Shown here: positions 34,710 through 44,613 of the stretch, piece by piece | How the letters are laid out: every line of letters starts with the position of its first letter | Numbering within the stretch: the stretch's first letter is position 1 | NCBI GenBank assembly: GCA_043778255.1 | Contig: JAYWGN010000001.1 | Span: 62,001-126,000, forward strand | Source: JAYWGN01 sp043778255 | Lineage (GTDB): Bacteria > Bacteroidota > Bacteroidia > Chitinophagales > Chitinophagaceae | Direction of reading: 5' to 3' | Length of the DNA stretch: 64,000 nucleotides | Notes under the pieces: model-generated | Told to the model about the DNA's origin: nothing | The model's database searches: none | The model's input: the letters and a program-made list of their open reading frames with translations, nothing else | Program-made: the position numbers and the translations under genes

Positions 34710-35246
34710 ATGAAATTACTACTTTCCATTGTATTAATAATAATTGTAGCCAGTTGTAATAATAACAGCAGCACCAAAAGCAGTACAAGTACACTTACTA
34801 ATACCAAGCAGTTTGTAACGGCTAATATAGGGGGTAAACCTTGGCAAAGCGACCCTAACGAGGTGTTGGCTTCCTACAGCGAATTTGACGATAAGTTACA
34901 AATATTTACAAAAGATGCAGTTGGCAAAACTAATGTGTTGCTTACACTAATGCCTTTTAGCAAAACGGGTGTGGGTAAGTATAGTAGTGTAAAAGAAAAT
35001 TCAAGTGGCTTTGGCATAAGTTTATTAGATGATAATACAACTGATACCGAAGAGTTAGATTATGACAATTTTCGTCAAGGGGCTATTGAAAATAGTATAA
35101 CCATAGCAGCTATAAACGAAACGGCCGAAGGCAAAATGATTGTAGGCACATTTGCATCAGCCTTAAATAAAAGTAATAATTATGATGCAGCTACAAGCAA
35201 ACCAATTGCTATTGATGGTGCATTTGCTGTACTATTAAAAAAGTAA
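34710..35246 (+). CDS. Hypothetical lipoprotein (DUF6252-like)
   Basis: A 178-residue exported protein with a lipobox (IIIVASC, Cys about 16) followed by a Ser/Thr/Asn-rich linker. The folded part starts with FVTANIGGKPWQSDPNEVLASY, a pattern seen in small Bacteroidota lipoproteins of the DUF6252 type, and ends with a strand IAIDGAFAVLLKK. Function is not known. It is divergent from the sensor kinase (98 bases between starts) and is the first gene of a run of closely spaced envelope genes. A near-consensus box CATATTTG sits about 20 bases upstream. Confidence 0.7.
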   Translation: MKLLLSIVLIIIVASCNNNSSTKSSTSTLTNTKQFVTANIGGKPWQSDPNEVLASYSEFDDKLQIFTKDAVGKTNVLLTLMPFSKTGVGKYSSVKENSSGFGISLLDDNTTDTEELDYDNFRQGAIENSITIAAINETAEGKMIVGTFASALNKSNNYDAATSKPIAIDGAFAVLLKK

Positions 35247-35250
35247 AAGT

Positions 35251-35757
35251 ATGAAATACCTTAAAACATTATATATCCTTTTATTGCTTGTAACCATTAC
35301 TAGCAGTGCAAATGCTCAAATAAAAGACTGGCTTAGTCGCAAAAAAGAAGAAGCCAAACAAAAGGTAAATAATAAAATAGACCAAAAAACAAATGAAGGT
35401 TTGGATAAGGTTATTGATGCACCTGAAAAAGCAGCAAAAAAAAAGAAAGGACAAAAAGGAGGGGCACAAACAACCGATAAAGTAACTGAAAATAGTACCG
35501 TTGAAGATGCAAAGCCAGTTGGCGAAATAATTATTAATACCAATATAAAATGTGCTGCAGGCAAAGCAACAATTGAAGATTTAATACGAGATACGCCAGG
35601 TGTATCTAGTGTTTCTATTGATATTAAAAGCGGCAAATTATTTTTAGGATTAACAGGGGATGCTACAAATACTGAAGAAATAGAAACTATTATAAGAAAA
35701 AATGGATTTGAAGCCAATGGTAAAAAAAAGTTAGACGGTATAAATAGTTGTAAGTAA
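35251..35757 (+). CDS. Exported protein with a degenerate HMA-like domain
   Basis: A 168-residue protein with a signal peptide (to about SANAQ), a lysine-rich coiled segment (KEEAKQKVNNKIDQKTNEGL, then KKKKGQKGG) and a C-terminal domain of about 65 residues with the heavy-metal-associated beta-alpha-beta pattern (IIINTNIKCAAGKATIEDLI, TPGVSSVSIDIKSGKLFLGL, EEIETIIRKNGFEA). The metal motif is reduced: the usual C-x-x-C is C-A-A-G, so only one Cys remains and metal transfer is doubtful. It starts 4 bases after the preceding gene and ends one base before the next. Confidence 0.7.
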   Translation: MKYLKTLYILLLLVTITSSANAQIKDWLSRKKEEAKQKVNNKIDQKTNEGLDKVIDAPEKAAKKKKGQKGGAQTTDKVTENSTVEDAKPVGEIIINTNIKCAAGKATIEDLIRDTPGVSSVSIDIKSGKLFLGLTGDATNTEEIETIIRKNGFEANGKKKLDGINSCK

Positions 35758-35758
35758 T

Positions 35759-37468
35759 ATGAAAGCAAAACGTATATATTTTTTATTGCTGTTACATTGT
35801 AGTAACTTTTGCAATGCCCAAGGTTTTGGCAATGGGCTGCCAATTACACTCAAGTTAAATACACCGGTTAATGTGGCTTTTGGTAATGTAGAATTTGCCG
35901 GAACGGTTCAAAGTTTAAATGATGAACCTGCAACAGTATTTATAGAAATAAAAACACCTAACCAAAGTATAGATCAAGTAAGTGGTAGAGCCGATAAAGC
36001 AACTGGATGTTATATAATAAAATATTATTGTAAAACTATTGGAACCTATACTGCAACTGCTTATGCTAGTGATAAAGTTCAAAATGCATCAATTGATTTT
36101 GAAGTAACTGCCGATGTGGAACTTGACAAAAGCTTTAACGAATTAACTAACGAAACCGAAAAGGCAGTAACAACCTTAGATGCTTATATAACCAAGGGCA
36201 TACAAGATTTGGTAAAACCTGAGGAAATAGCCACTACAAAACAAAAAGTTGACAAATTAAAAAAGGCCGTTAAAGATTTTAATAACCACTTTGCCAATTT
36301 GAAAAAAGCAGTGGAAAGCCTTAATACCTTATGCAAAAAATACCCCGATGCAAAAAAAACTGCGGCACCTTATTTGGGTAAGTTAGCAAGTGAGGTAAAA
36401 ACTCAAACTGATTTAGTAAAGCAAGTTACTAAAGATTTAAAAAATAGTGAAACACCAGTTGACGATTGTAAAAAAGCATATATGGTGGCCGAAGCTGCTG
36501 CAGCATATTCCACTACAATGAACTTAGCGGCAGGGGGAATTTTAAAAATTGGGGCATCTATTTTTATTGATAAAGTTTGGCCAATATTTGCTGAAAAGTA
36601 TGCTCCCAAAGTATTTACCGATAATGATAAATTTTTATTTACCCAATCGGGCAAAACTGCCCTTACTGCCTTAGATGGAATTAAAGAAATAAAAAATGCA
36701 AGTTTTGGAGCAGGTATGATGGGTGATTTAACACAATACATTAGTAAAAATTTATTTAAACAATATTGTACCGAGTATAAAGGTGTGGTAAGCGGTACGT
36801 TTGCTATTGAAAATAAAAATGAGGGAAAAATGTATTCGAAGTACAGCCTTGTGTATGAGGGCATGGCATCGTTATACTGCAAAAATACTGAGTTGAAAAA
36901 AGGTATACCAAAACTAAATGGCTACTTAGAAGCAAATGTTACCAAAATAGAATTTACAGATAATGTATGGGCAGTAGAAGATAAAAAAGAATGGGATGAA
37001 GTAAAATATGTACGAATACCTTTTCCTGTAGTGCCTGTTAATGCAACACAGGCTGATGCTGACTTAGGGTTTGGAGCTTTGGCAAGAGCAGCTTTGCCAG
37101 GTGCATTTTATTTGCCATTAGAAGCAAAAATAGTACAAGAAAAAATGATTATAAAAATTATGCCAGCCAAAGTAGATTTTTCTCCTTTATTTACCAACAA
37201 AACATTAGTAGTAGCAAGGGCAAAATATGGAGCAAAAAATTTGTCCGGTGGAGTATTTGAATACCCAATACAATCAGGCTTTTTTATGATTACCCGATCG
37301 GTAAAGCAAGGCGATAATGCACCAACATTTAGTTTGGATATAAAAAAAGAAAACCAAACTAAAGTATTGCAAGGTGAATTTCCAAGAACTGTAAGCCCCT
37401 CAGGTGATATAAAAGTTGATTTTTTATTTAAAATAAAATTAAGTGAAATAGAAGGTGCTAAAAAATAG
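35759..37468 (+). CDS. Large exported protein, unknown family
   Basis: A 569-residue protein with a signal peptide ending near FCNAQ. An N-terminal Ig-like beta domain (about 30-120: TVQSLNDEPATVFIEIKTPN, GTYTATAYASDKVQNASIDFEV) is followed by a helical part (about 125-240) with coiled-coil propensity, a hydrophobic stretch (AAAAYSTTMNLAAGGILKIG) and a C-terminal beta-rich region. No catalytic motif is recognised. The first domain suggests an adhesin or envelope-scaffold role. It is tightly linked to the genes on both sides. Confidence 0.6.
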   Translation: MKAKRIYFLLLLHCSNFCNAQGFGNGLPITLKLNTPVNVAFGNVEFAGTVQSLNDEPATVFIEIKTPNQSIDQVSGRADKATGCYIIKYYCKTIGTYTATAYASDKVQNASIDFEVTADVELDKSFNELTNETEKAVTTLDAYITKGIQDLVKPEEIATTKQKVDKLKKAVKDFNNHFANLKKAVESLNTLCKKYPDAKKTAAPYLGKLASEVKTQTDLVKQVTKDLKNSETPVDDCKKAYMVAEAAAAYSTTMNLAAGGILKIGASIFIDKVWPIFAEKYAPKVFTDNDKFLFTQSGKTALTALDGIKEIKNASFGAGMMGDLTQYISKNLFKQYCTEYKGVVSGTFAIENKNEGKMYSKYSLVYEGMASLYCKNTELKKGIPKLNGYLEANVTKIEFTDNVWAVEDKKEWDEVKYVRIPFPVVPVNATQADADLGFGALARAALPGAFYLPLEAKIVQEKMIIKIMPAKVDFSPLFTNKTLVVARAKYGAKNLSGGVFEYPIQSGFFMITRSVKQGDNAPTFSLDIKKENQTKVLQGEFPRTVSPSGDIKVDFLFKIKLSEIEGAKK

Positions 37469-37486
37469 CAAACACACTCCCATATA

Positions 37487-37918
37487 ATGAATAAAAGTAA
37501 AACAATACTACTACCACTGCTACTACTAATAATTGCCCTATGTATGTATTATATGGGATGTTATAAAAAAAATAAAACAACTCAAGTAAACTATACGCCA
37601 CAAGGTACTACTATAATTAAGCAAGGCGATATACAATTAAAAATATGGGATAACAATACCGAAGATGGAGATAGTGTAAAAGTGTATTTAGATGGTAAAC
37701 TTATTAAAGACACACTGGCCATATTGTATGAGCCTTTGCAATTAAACTTTGGTAAACTAAGCAAAGGTGAACACTTGCTTGGTGTAGTAGCTATTAACGA
37801 AGGTATAATGAGCCCAGCTAGTGCATCAATGAGTATTAGCAACCAAACAGAAAATAAAGAATTTGAAATGAATGCCACTAAAGACAGTGCAGCATCGTGG
37901 AAAATAATTATTGAATAA
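37487..37918 (+). CDS. Small exported or membrane-anchored protein
   Basis: A 143-residue protein. The N-terminus has a strong hydrophobic segment, ILLPLLLLIIALCMYYMG, followed by Cys25; this may be a membrane anchor or a lipidated Cys. The rest is a single beta-sandwich-like domain (IQLKIWDNNTEDGDSVKVYL, then LSKGEHLLGVVAINEG), resembling the carbohydrate- or calcium-binding domains of secreted Bacteroidota proteins, with DNNTEDGD as a possible calcium loop. No family is assigned. Confidence 0.6.
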   Translation: MNKSKTILLPLLLLIIALCMYYMGCYKKNKTTQVNYTPQGTTIIKQGDIQLKIWDNNTEDGDSVKVYLDGKLIKDTLAILYEPLQLNFGKLSKGEHLLGVVAINEGIMSPASASMSISNQTENKEFEMNATKDSAASWKIIIE

Positions 37919-37934
37919 AAACAAATATAGTAAA

Positions 37935-38423
37935 ATGAAAAAAACAATTTTTTATGCTTTAGTAATTACAACTATGGCAGCAACAGCTTGCACTAATAAA
38001 AGTAACGACACTGATGTAGCAGGTATTGCAACCTCGGATAAAACGAGTAGCGGTTCGTTTACAGTTAATGGTAACACTATGAAAGGAAATGTAAGTACAC
38101 AATACTTTGGCAGTAATAAAACCACCGATAATTTTTCTATTCTTTGCCAACAAGATGAACCTTTTACATTGCTACAAGCCACATTTGCCAACGAAGCCAA
38201 TGCCAAAACAGAAGGCTTAAAACCTAAAGGCGGATCATACAAAGTAAATGACGGAGAGTTTGGTTTGGAGCTAAGTACAGCCGATAGTGATAAACATTTT
38301 ATTGCTAACGAAAAATCGGGCGGTAGCTTAAAAGTAGAGGGAAATAAAATGACAATTACCGATATGAAATTATTTGATAGAGATGGAAAAGAAAGAATAG
38401 TAACTGCAACTATAGTATTTTAA
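37935..38423 (+). CDS. Hypothetical lipoprotein
   Basis: 162 residues from the ATG at 37935; a start at 37911 would overlap the preceding gene and add a poor leader. A lipoprotein signal peptide ends at TMAATAC. The mature part (SGSFTVNGNTMKGNVSTQYFG, GGSYKVNDGEFGLELSTADS, VEGNKMTITDMKLFDRDGK) is a small beta-rich fold without a recognisable active site. It has the same general make-up as the lipoprotein at 34710 and may be a distant paralogue. Confidence 0.65.
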   Translation: MKKTIFYALVITTMAATACTNKSNDTDVAGIATSDKTSSGSFTVNGNTMKGNVSTQYFGSNKTTDNFSILCQQDEPFTLLQATFANEANAKTEGLKPKGGSYKVNDGEFGLELSTADSDKHFIANEKSGGSLKVEGNKMTITDMKLFDRDGKERIVTATIVF

Positions 38424-38447
38424 AAAACATTTTTATTAAATAATATA

Positions 38448-39200
38448 ATGATGAAGAAAACTACAGCAACTTTATATTTGCTTTGTATTGTGTGGCTACT
38501 TAATGCACAAAATAAAACCCAATGGAAACTTAGCACACATACATGGAGTGGTGCTGGGTGGATAGGTAAATGGGAATATAAATACGATGCTAAATTTTTT
38601 TTGAAAACAGTAAACTATTATCAAGATAAAAAATTATTTAGCGTAAGTAAAAATTTTATACACAATGCAGTTGGCAATATTATTAGTTACGAAGATGTGT
38701 ATTTGCAAGGTGCCGACCCACAAAAATTTTATTTTACCTACAACAGTAAAAACGAATTAGAAACTAAAAAAACAGTGTACTATAAAGCAGGTAAAGAAAA
38801 CTATACCGAAGAATTAACCTACACTTGGGAAACCAATAAAGTAATCGCCATACAAACTGTTGTATCCAAAAGAGGTACATCATCATCTACCATTATTTAC
38901 ACGTTAGACGATAATAAAAATATACTTTCAAAAGTAACAAAATCGGGTACATATACAACAACACAAACCTTTAAAGATATAGTGGCCACACCCAACCCTT
39001 TAGCAAGTGTTGATTATCCATACAACAAAGAAGTAGTATCGCCAAACAACTCAACTTACGTATCTGGCTCTACTTCACCATCTACCATAAAAATAAAAAC
39101 AAATACCGAGGGGCTTACTACAAGCATTGCCGAAACTATTGATAATGGTAGCTACAAATTTATAAATACAGATAGTTTTAGTTATATAAAAATAAAATAA
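38448..39200 (+). CDS. Exported YD-like repeat protein of unknown function
   Basis: A 250-residue protein with a signal peptide (to about LLNAQ). Its sequence is made of short aromatic-rich beta hairpins, for example WKLSTHTWSGAGWIGKWEYKYD, YQDKKLFSVSKNFIHNAVGN and TYNSKNELETKKTVYYKAG, spaced like RHS/YD-type or DUF-type envelope repeats. No enzyme motif is seen. It begins 24 bases after the previous gene and ends 6 bases before the tail-fibre-like gene. Confidence 0.6.
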   Translation: MMKKTTATLYLLCIVWLLNAQNKTQWKLSTHTWSGAGWIGKWEYKYDAKFFLKTVNYYQDKKLFSVSKNFIHNAVGNIISYEDVYLQGADPQKFYFTYNSKNELETKKTVYYKAGKENYTEELTYTWETNKVIAIQTVVSKRGTSSSTIIYTLDDNKNILSKVTKSGTYTTTQTFKDIVATPNPLASVDYPYNKEVVSPNNSTYVSGSTSPSTIKIKTNTEGLTTSIAETIDNGSYKFINTDSFSYIKIK

Positions 39201-39206
39201 AAACAC

Positions 39207-41678
39207 ATGAAAAACTTTACACTACTCACCATTGCCGCATTGCTATGCCTATTAGCCAATGCACAAAATGTAGCTATTAATACCGATGGCAGCACTGCCA
39301 ATGCAAGTGCAATATTAGATGCAAAAAGTACTACCAAAGGCATACTAATACCACGAATGACAAAGGTTGAACGTAATGCTATAACTACACCTGCTAACAG
39401 CCTGTTAGTGTATGTTAATGCACCCGATACCGTTGGTTTTAGTTACTACAATGGTAACCAGTGGCTGTGGTTACTAAATAGCCCCAATAATACCGATTCT
39501 ACAGCGTGGAAACTTACGGGCAATAATATAACAAGTACAAATTTTTTAGGCACACTAAATGATAGTGCTTTACTATTTAGAGTTAAAAATAAACCAGCAG
39601 GTATTGTTGATTCTATTACCCAGAATACTGCTTTAGGTTTTCAGAGTTTAAGAAATAATAAGGCAACTGGTAATACAGCTTTAGGTTATAAAACATTATC
39701 TAATAATATTGATGGTGATGACAATATTGCAATTGGAAATTTGGCTTTATCTCTCAATGACTCATCATCTTATAATGTAGCAATTGGAAATTTGGCACTT
39801 TATGGTCATAAAGGAGCAAGTAAAGATGAAAATGTAGCTATTGGGAGGAGATCAATGTATTATGATAGTATTGGTCTTCAAAATGTAGCAGTTGGTGCAT
39901 TTGCTCTTTACGGAGCATCTAGTTTGAAAACAAAAAATGTAGGTACAGTTTCAATTGGCTATGGGGCAGGGCAATATAATAATGCAAGCTATAATACATT
40001 TGTTGGTACTGGTGCAGGTAGCGGGGCAGGACTTAACGCCTTTACCAATAATTTATCAGGAGACGAGAATACTGGAATTGGTACTTATACACTATCAAAC
40101 AATAGTTTAGGAAGAAGTAATGTTACACTTGGATTCCGTAGTATGTTTTTTAATAGAACAGGGAATAACAATGTAGCTTTAGGTGTATGGGCAATGGGAT
40201 CAAATGGCTTTGGAAGCAATAATATTGCTATTGGTGATAGTGCTATGTATAATACCAGTGGATTAGGCAATTACAACAAAAATATTGGTATTGGTAGTTA
40301 TTCATTATCAAAAATTACAAACGTAACCGATAATATAGCCATTGGCGACGAAGCTATGTACCTAGCTAATAGTAACAACAATATAGGCATTGGTAACAGG
40401 GTATTGTACAGAGGTATTGGTGTAGGTAATATTGCAATGGGCAACGATGCTGGTCAAAATTTTTCGGCAACCAGTAATTATAATGTATTAATAGGCGATA
40501 GTGCAGCAAGGTTAGTAACCAATGGTAGCCGAAATATTATTATTGGGGCTAAAAGTTTATACAATGGAGTAGGTGTAAATGATAATGTAATAATAGGGCA
40601 TAATGCTGGCCCATCGGGTGTTGGCAGTGGTAATAGCAATAATGTAGTAATTGGCTCGGGTGCAGGCCTTAATGTAATAAATGGCGGCGGTAATACCCTT
40701 ATTGGAAACAATACCGATTTGAATGTAAATAATTTAAGTAATGCTACGGCAATTGGTAATAATGCATTAGTTGGTACTAGTAATAGTTTAGTACTTGGTA
40801 GTATTAATGGGGTAAATACTGCAACTGCCGATACTAAGGTTGGTATTGGCCTTATCAATCCATCCGAAAAATTAGAAATTGGAAATGGTCGGTTACGTTT
40901 TAAAGGTAATGCAGCAGGTGGCAATGCACATGGCATTACTTGGACAAATAATGCGGGCACCACAGATAGGGCTTTTATTGGCATGGAAACAGATAATTAT
41001 TGGGGTATTTATAATTTTGGATATGGGCCTGGCTGGAACATACGAGTACATAATAACAGTGGCGAAATGGGTATTAACAAGCAACCAGGTAGCACTATGT
41101 TAGAAAGCAGATTACAAGTAAAACAGAATAACACTGCATCAGTTGCACAATATGGTATTAGTATTGAAACTGCTATAAATACAAACCGATGGGATATGTG
41201 GGTTGATAATAATGCAACACCCGATTTTGCCTTTAGTTACAACGGAACTTTAAAAGGGTACATACAAAACGCCACAGGAAATTATATTGTTACCTCCGAC
41301 AGAAGCTTGAAAAAAGATATTACAGCACTTAGTAACACTACAAAAAATTTACTTTCAATTATACCATATCAATATCACTACAATACTAACACAAGTGCCG
41401 ACCCTTTAAGTATAGGTTTTATGGCACAAGATGTTTTAAAAATTTTCCCCGATGCCGTTGCAAAAAAAATATTAGATAATGGCATAGAGCAATTAGGTGT
41501 AAACTATCAATACTTTACAGTACTATCTGTAAAAGCCATACAAGAGCTTGCCGACCGAAATACGAAACTTGAAGAGTATGTAGGTGGGCAACAAACACAA
41601 ATAGAAAAATTAAAAGCCGAAAACGAAATGCTTAAAAATGATATGAAACTAATTAAGCAAAAATTAGGTATTCAATAA
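39207..41678 (+). CDS. Surface protein with trimeric-head repeats and S74 (endosialidase-type) chaperone domain
   Basis: An 823-residue exported protein. After the signal peptide it has the Bacteroidota start block NVAINTDGSTANASAILDAKS. Residues about 140-540 are a long series of roughly 15-20-residue repeats of the form NTALGYKTLSNN, NVAIGRRSMYY, NIAIGDSAMYN, like YadA/Hia left-handed parallel roll heads. The C-terminus is an intramolecular chaperone of the peptidase S74 family (SDRSLKKDI with the cleavage-site Ser, IGFMAQDVLKIFPD) followed by a coiled coil. The protein should form a trimeric fibre and the chaperone part may be released by self-cleavage. Confidence 0.85.
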   Translation: MKNFTLLTIAALLCLLANAQNVAINTDGSTANASAILDAKSTTKGILIPRMTKVERNAITTPANSLLVYVNAPDTVGFSYYNGNQWLWLLNSPNNTDSTAWKLTGNNITSTNFLGTLNDSALLFRVKNKPAGIVDSITQNTALGFQSLRNNKATGNTALGYKTLSNNIDGDDNIAIGNLALSLNDSSSYNVAIGNLALYGHKGASKDENVAIGRRSMYYDSIGLQNVAVGAFALYGASSLKTKNVGTVSIGYGAGQYNNASYNTFVGTGAGSGAGLNAFTNNLSGDENTGIGTYTLSNNSLGRSNVTLGFRSMFFNRTGNNNVALGVWAMGSNGFGSNNIAIGDSAMYNTSGLGNYNKNIGIGSYSLSKITNVTDNIAIGDEAMYLANSNNNIGIGNRVLYRGIGVGNIAMGNDAGQNFSATSNYNVLIGDSAARLVTNGSRNIIIGAKSLYNGVGVNDNVIIGHNAGPSGVGSGNSNNVVIGSGAGLNVINGGGNTLIGNNTDLNVNNLSNATAIGNNALVGTSNSLVLGSINGVNTATADTKVGIGLINPSEKLEIGNGRLRFKGNAAGGNAHGITWTNNAGTTDRAFIGMETDNYWGIYNFGYGPGWNIRVHNNSGEMGINKQPGSTMLESRLQVKQNNTASVAQYGISIETAINTNRWDMWVDNNATPDFAFSYNGTLKGYIQNATGNYIVTSDRSLKKDITALSNTTKNLLSIIPYQYHYNTNTSADPLSIGFMAQDVLKIFPDAVAKKILDNGIEQLGVNYQYFTVLSVKAIQELADRNTKLEEYVGGQQTQIEKLKAENEMLKNDMKLIKQKLGIQ

Positions 41679-41719
41679 AAAAATAAGCAACCCTATTTAT
41701 AAATAAAAAACTTAAACCC

Positions 41720-43144
41720 ATGAAAAAACTCAAACTCCTCACCATTGCAGTACTAGTAATTGCATTTGGCAATGCCCAAAATGTAGGCATTGGCACCACC
41801 ACACCTACCGCAAAGCTAGAGGTAGTAGGCAATATAAAAATTGTAGATGGCACACAGGCACTTAATAAAGTACTTACAACCGATGCTACTGGATTGGCAA
41901 CTTGGAGTGCAAAAGGTGTAGTACAACCTAATACTTATGTTATTAGCGATGTAAAAAACGATGCTAATTTGTTAGCAAATAATTATGCATATAAATCAAG
42001 TTTTAATGTAAACACAAAAATAGCTAGTACCGTAAATTTAGCTGCAGAAAACTGGACTGCAACTAGCTACTTTGCAGAGAACACAACTAACCCTGAAGTT
42101 ATAAATGGTGCAGGAAATAATTTTGTAGTTTTTGGAGGGTACAACAGTACTAAAAACATTTCGAGTGGAGCAATATACGATGCTATAAATGATACTTGGA
42201 TTGGCATACCCGATATGGGTGATGATTTAGAAAGGTCTGTACCAGTAGTTGTATGGGCTAATGGAAAATTATTTGTTTGGGGTGGCTTTCAGCAAAAGGC
42301 ATACACACAAATTTATCATAACACTGGCAAAATATACGACCCTGTAACTAAATTATGGACAACTATACCTGCCCTAAATGCTCCAAGTGGAAGATATATT
42401 GCTGCTTATGCCTACAACCTAGCAACTAACGAAGTAGCAATATGGGGAGGTACTGGTAGCAATGGTGGTAACGGTGGTGCTTATTTGGGCGACGGTGCTA
42501 AGTATAATTTTAATACCAATACTTGGGCAACTTTACCAACCCTTGCAGCTCCAACCGCAAGGGGTTATATGGGTTTTGCTTCAGGGTTAGGTAAGTTTTT
42601 TATATTTGGTGGTATTTTACAGGCTGGTGGAAATTCTACCACATCACATTTTTATGATTTTGCCTCAAATACTTGGACAGCACCTACCGCCTCTGGCTTG
42701 TCTGCAAGGTATAATGCACACACCGTGTTTACGGGCAGTAGTTTTTTAGTATGGGGTGGCAACGGCACTAGTGTTGGTAACGAAGGATCTATATATAGCT
42801 TAGGTTCTAATACCTGGAGTGCAATGAGTACAGTAAGTTCGCCAGCTGGCCCTAATTATTGTAATACCACATTTTCAAACGGATACTTTATTCATCAAGA
42901 TGAATCTAGTAATAATAAATACAGCATTTTAACCAATACTTGGTCGCCACTTAACGATTTTGAAACCCGTGGTTTAAATGCAATTGCAGGTAATACAAAT
43001 GGACTATTTATTTGGGGTGGTAATGCTAGTTTAACAATAGGCTCCACTAAAAAAGATGTTGGTGCAAGGTACTTTTGGAATACACAAAATATTACCATTA
43101 ATACAACCCAACCAGAAGAATATTATTTATATAAAAAAAATTAA
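41720..43144 (+). CDS. Exported Kelch-repeat beta-propeller protein
   Basis: A 474-residue protein with a signal peptide (to about AFGNAQ) and the NVGIGTTTPTAKLEVVGNI block that it shares with the preceding tail-fibre-like protein. From about residue 110 it is a Kelch propeller with repeats of the type FVVFGGYNSTKNISSGAIYD, NDTWIGIPDM, LFVWGGFQQKAYTQ, FIFGGILQAGG and FLVWGGNGTS. No catalytic residues of galactose oxidase are evident, so a binding role at the cell surface is likely. No sorting domain is present at its C-terminus. Confidence 0.82.
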   Translation: MKKLKLLTIAVLVIAFGNAQNVGIGTTTPTAKLEVVGNIKIVDGTQALNKVLTTDATGLATWSAKGVVQPNTYVISDVKNDANLLANNYAYKSSFNVNTKIASTVNLAAENWTATSYFAENTTNPEVINGAGNNFVVFGGYNSTKNISSGAIYDAINDTWIGIPDMGDDLERSVPVVVWANGKLFVWGGFQQKAYTQIYHNTGKIYDPVTKLWTTIPALNAPSGRYIAAYAYNLATNEVAIWGGTGSNGGNGGAYLGDGAKYNFNTNTWATLPTLAAPTARGYMGFASGLGKFFIFGGILQAGGNSTTSHFYDFASNTWTAPTASGLSARYNAHTVFTGSSFLVWGGNGTSVGNEGSIYSLGSNTWSAMSTVSSPAGPNYCNTTFSNGYFIHQDESSNNKYSILTNTWSPLNDFETRGLNAIAGNTNGLFIWGGNASLTIGSTKKDVGARYFWNTQNITINTTQPEEYYLYKKN

Positions 43145-43187
43145 AAATAATGATATAGATAAAACCTTTTCTTGTAAAATTAAAATT

Positions 43188-44546
43188 ATGAAAAAAATAA
43201 TCTTTCTCTCAACTATACTATTTGCATACAATGCAAATGCACAATTGGTGGTACAAAGCGGTGCTACTATTACTACCACAGGTAATGCAGTGGTATGTTT
43301 GCTCAATACCGATTTGCAAAACGATGGCACTATTAACCAACTAAGTGGTACGGGCAAGTTTGTATTTAATGGCAATGCCAATAGTATAATAAGCGGTACT
43401 ACTACACCCAACTTTGCCATATTAGAAATGGCAAAAACTGGTAACGCCAACCTTACCTTACAACAGCATATTGGTATAACTGAAAACGTATTATTTACCA
43501 GTGGTAGTATAGAGTTAAATAATAAAAATATACTACTACAACCAACAGCTACACTCATAGGCGAAACCGAAACTAGCCGCATAACGGGCCTTGCAGGTGG
43601 GTACGTAGAAATTACAAATACACTAAATGCACCAACTGCCACTAATGTGGGCAACCTTGGTGCAACAATAACAAGTAGCCAAAACCTTGGCAGTACTACC
43701 ATACGGCGAGGGCATACCTCACAAACTGGGCTAGGTGGCGGTGGTAGTAGTATATACAGATATTTCGACATTATACCAACTAACAACACAGCATTAAATG
43801 CTACACTACGTATTAATTATTTTGATGCCGAATTAAATGCACAAACCGAAGTTAGCCTAGTACAATATAAAAGCCCCAACAACCTTAACTGGTCTAATAT
43901 GGGCTTTACTACCAGAGACGGAAGTTTGAATTATGTAGAAAAAACAGGGCTTAATGACTTTTCACGTTGGACCTTAAGCAACTTAAATAATACCCTGCCA
44001 GTAAGCATTACACAATTTTCGGCTGGTTGTAGTAATGGTAATGTTACCCTACTTTGGAAAACAGCACAGGAGCAAAACAGTAAACAATTTAACGTACAAA
44101 CTAGTACCGATGGTATTACATGGGTTACCATAGCAACTGTGCCTACTGCTGGTAATAGCACTACCGAAAAACAATATACCTATACCAATGCAAATACTAA
44201 CAATACATTGTACCGTATAATGCAAGTAGATTTGGATGGTAAGTTTGCATACACCACCATAGTAAAATCTGTTTGTAATACCCTAGCAAAAGATGCTATA
44301 AATATATACCCCAACCCTGCACAGCAAAATATATGGATAGCCTTGCAAAGCACTGACATAAGCAATATAGTAATTACAATAGTAGATGTAAAAGGTGCTA
44401 CTGTACTTACAAAAAATACAAGTGTAACTATTGGCAATAATGTACTGCCAATTACACTAACAGGCCTTGCCAAAGCAACTTACACTATAATTGTAAGTTA
44501 TAATAATGGCTTAAGCCAAAAAATTGGTAAACTTATAAAGCAATAA
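43188..44546 (+). CDS. Type IX-secreted protein with sorting domain
   Basis: A 452-residue protein from the ATG at 43188; the frame extends upstream but would overlap the Kelch gene and lacks a leader. A signal peptide (to about NANAQ) is followed by a beta-rich filament-like region and a domain around QFSAGCSNGNVTLLWKTAQE and YRIMQVDLDGKFAYT. The C-terminus is a type A T9SS sorting domain starting at NIYPNPAQQN and ending KIGKLIKQ. It would be exported and anchored at the cell surface. A strong terminator follows. Confidence 0.85.
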   Translation: MKKIIFLSTILFAYNANAQLVVQSGATITTTGNAVVCLLNTDLQNDGTINQLSGTGKFVFNGNANSIISGTTTPNFAILEMAKTGNANLTLQQHIGITENVLFTSGSIELNNKNILLQPTATLIGETETSRITGLAGGYVEITNTLNAPTATNVGNLGATITSSQNLGSTTIRRGHTSQTGLGGGGSSIYRYFDIIPTNNTALNATLRINYFDAELNAQTEVSLVQYKSPNNLNWSNMGFTTRDGSLNYVEKTGLNDFSRWTLSNLNNTLPVSITQFSAGCSNGNVTLLWKTAQEQNSKQFNVQTSTDGITWVTIATVPTAGNSTTEKQYTYTNANTNNTLYRIMQVDLDGKFAYTTIVKSVCNTLAKDAINIYPNPAQQNIWIALQSTDISNIVITIVDVKGATVLTKNTSVTIGNNVLPITLTGLAKATYTIIVSYNNGLSQKIGKLIKQ

Positions 44547-44571
44547 ATACTACCAGAGTATCATTATTTAT

Positions 44572-44612
44572 AAGCACTACTTGTACCGCTATATGTAGCA
44601 CAAGTAGTGCTT
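44572..44612 (+). terminator. Intrinsic terminator
   Basis: Perfect 13-bp arms AAGCACTACTTGT (44572-44584) and ACAAGTAGTGCTT (44600-44612), followed by a T-rich run. It closes the envelope gene run 34710-44546. Confidence 0.88.
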
Positions 44613-44613
44613 T

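Noticed and set aside
35251..35757. Copper chaperone (HMA domain) assignment
   Set aside because: The metal motif C-x-x-C is reduced to C-x-x-G, so only the fold is supported, not metal transfer.
36403..36882. A 159-codon minus-strand frame
   Set aside because: Antisense shadow of the exported protein at 35759-37468; no recognisable domain.
43127..43789. A 220-codon frame on the minus strand
   Set aside because: It runs antisense to the T9SS-sorted protein gene (43188-44546), which has a signal peptide and a sorting domain. The antisense frame has neither a start signal nor a recognisable domain.
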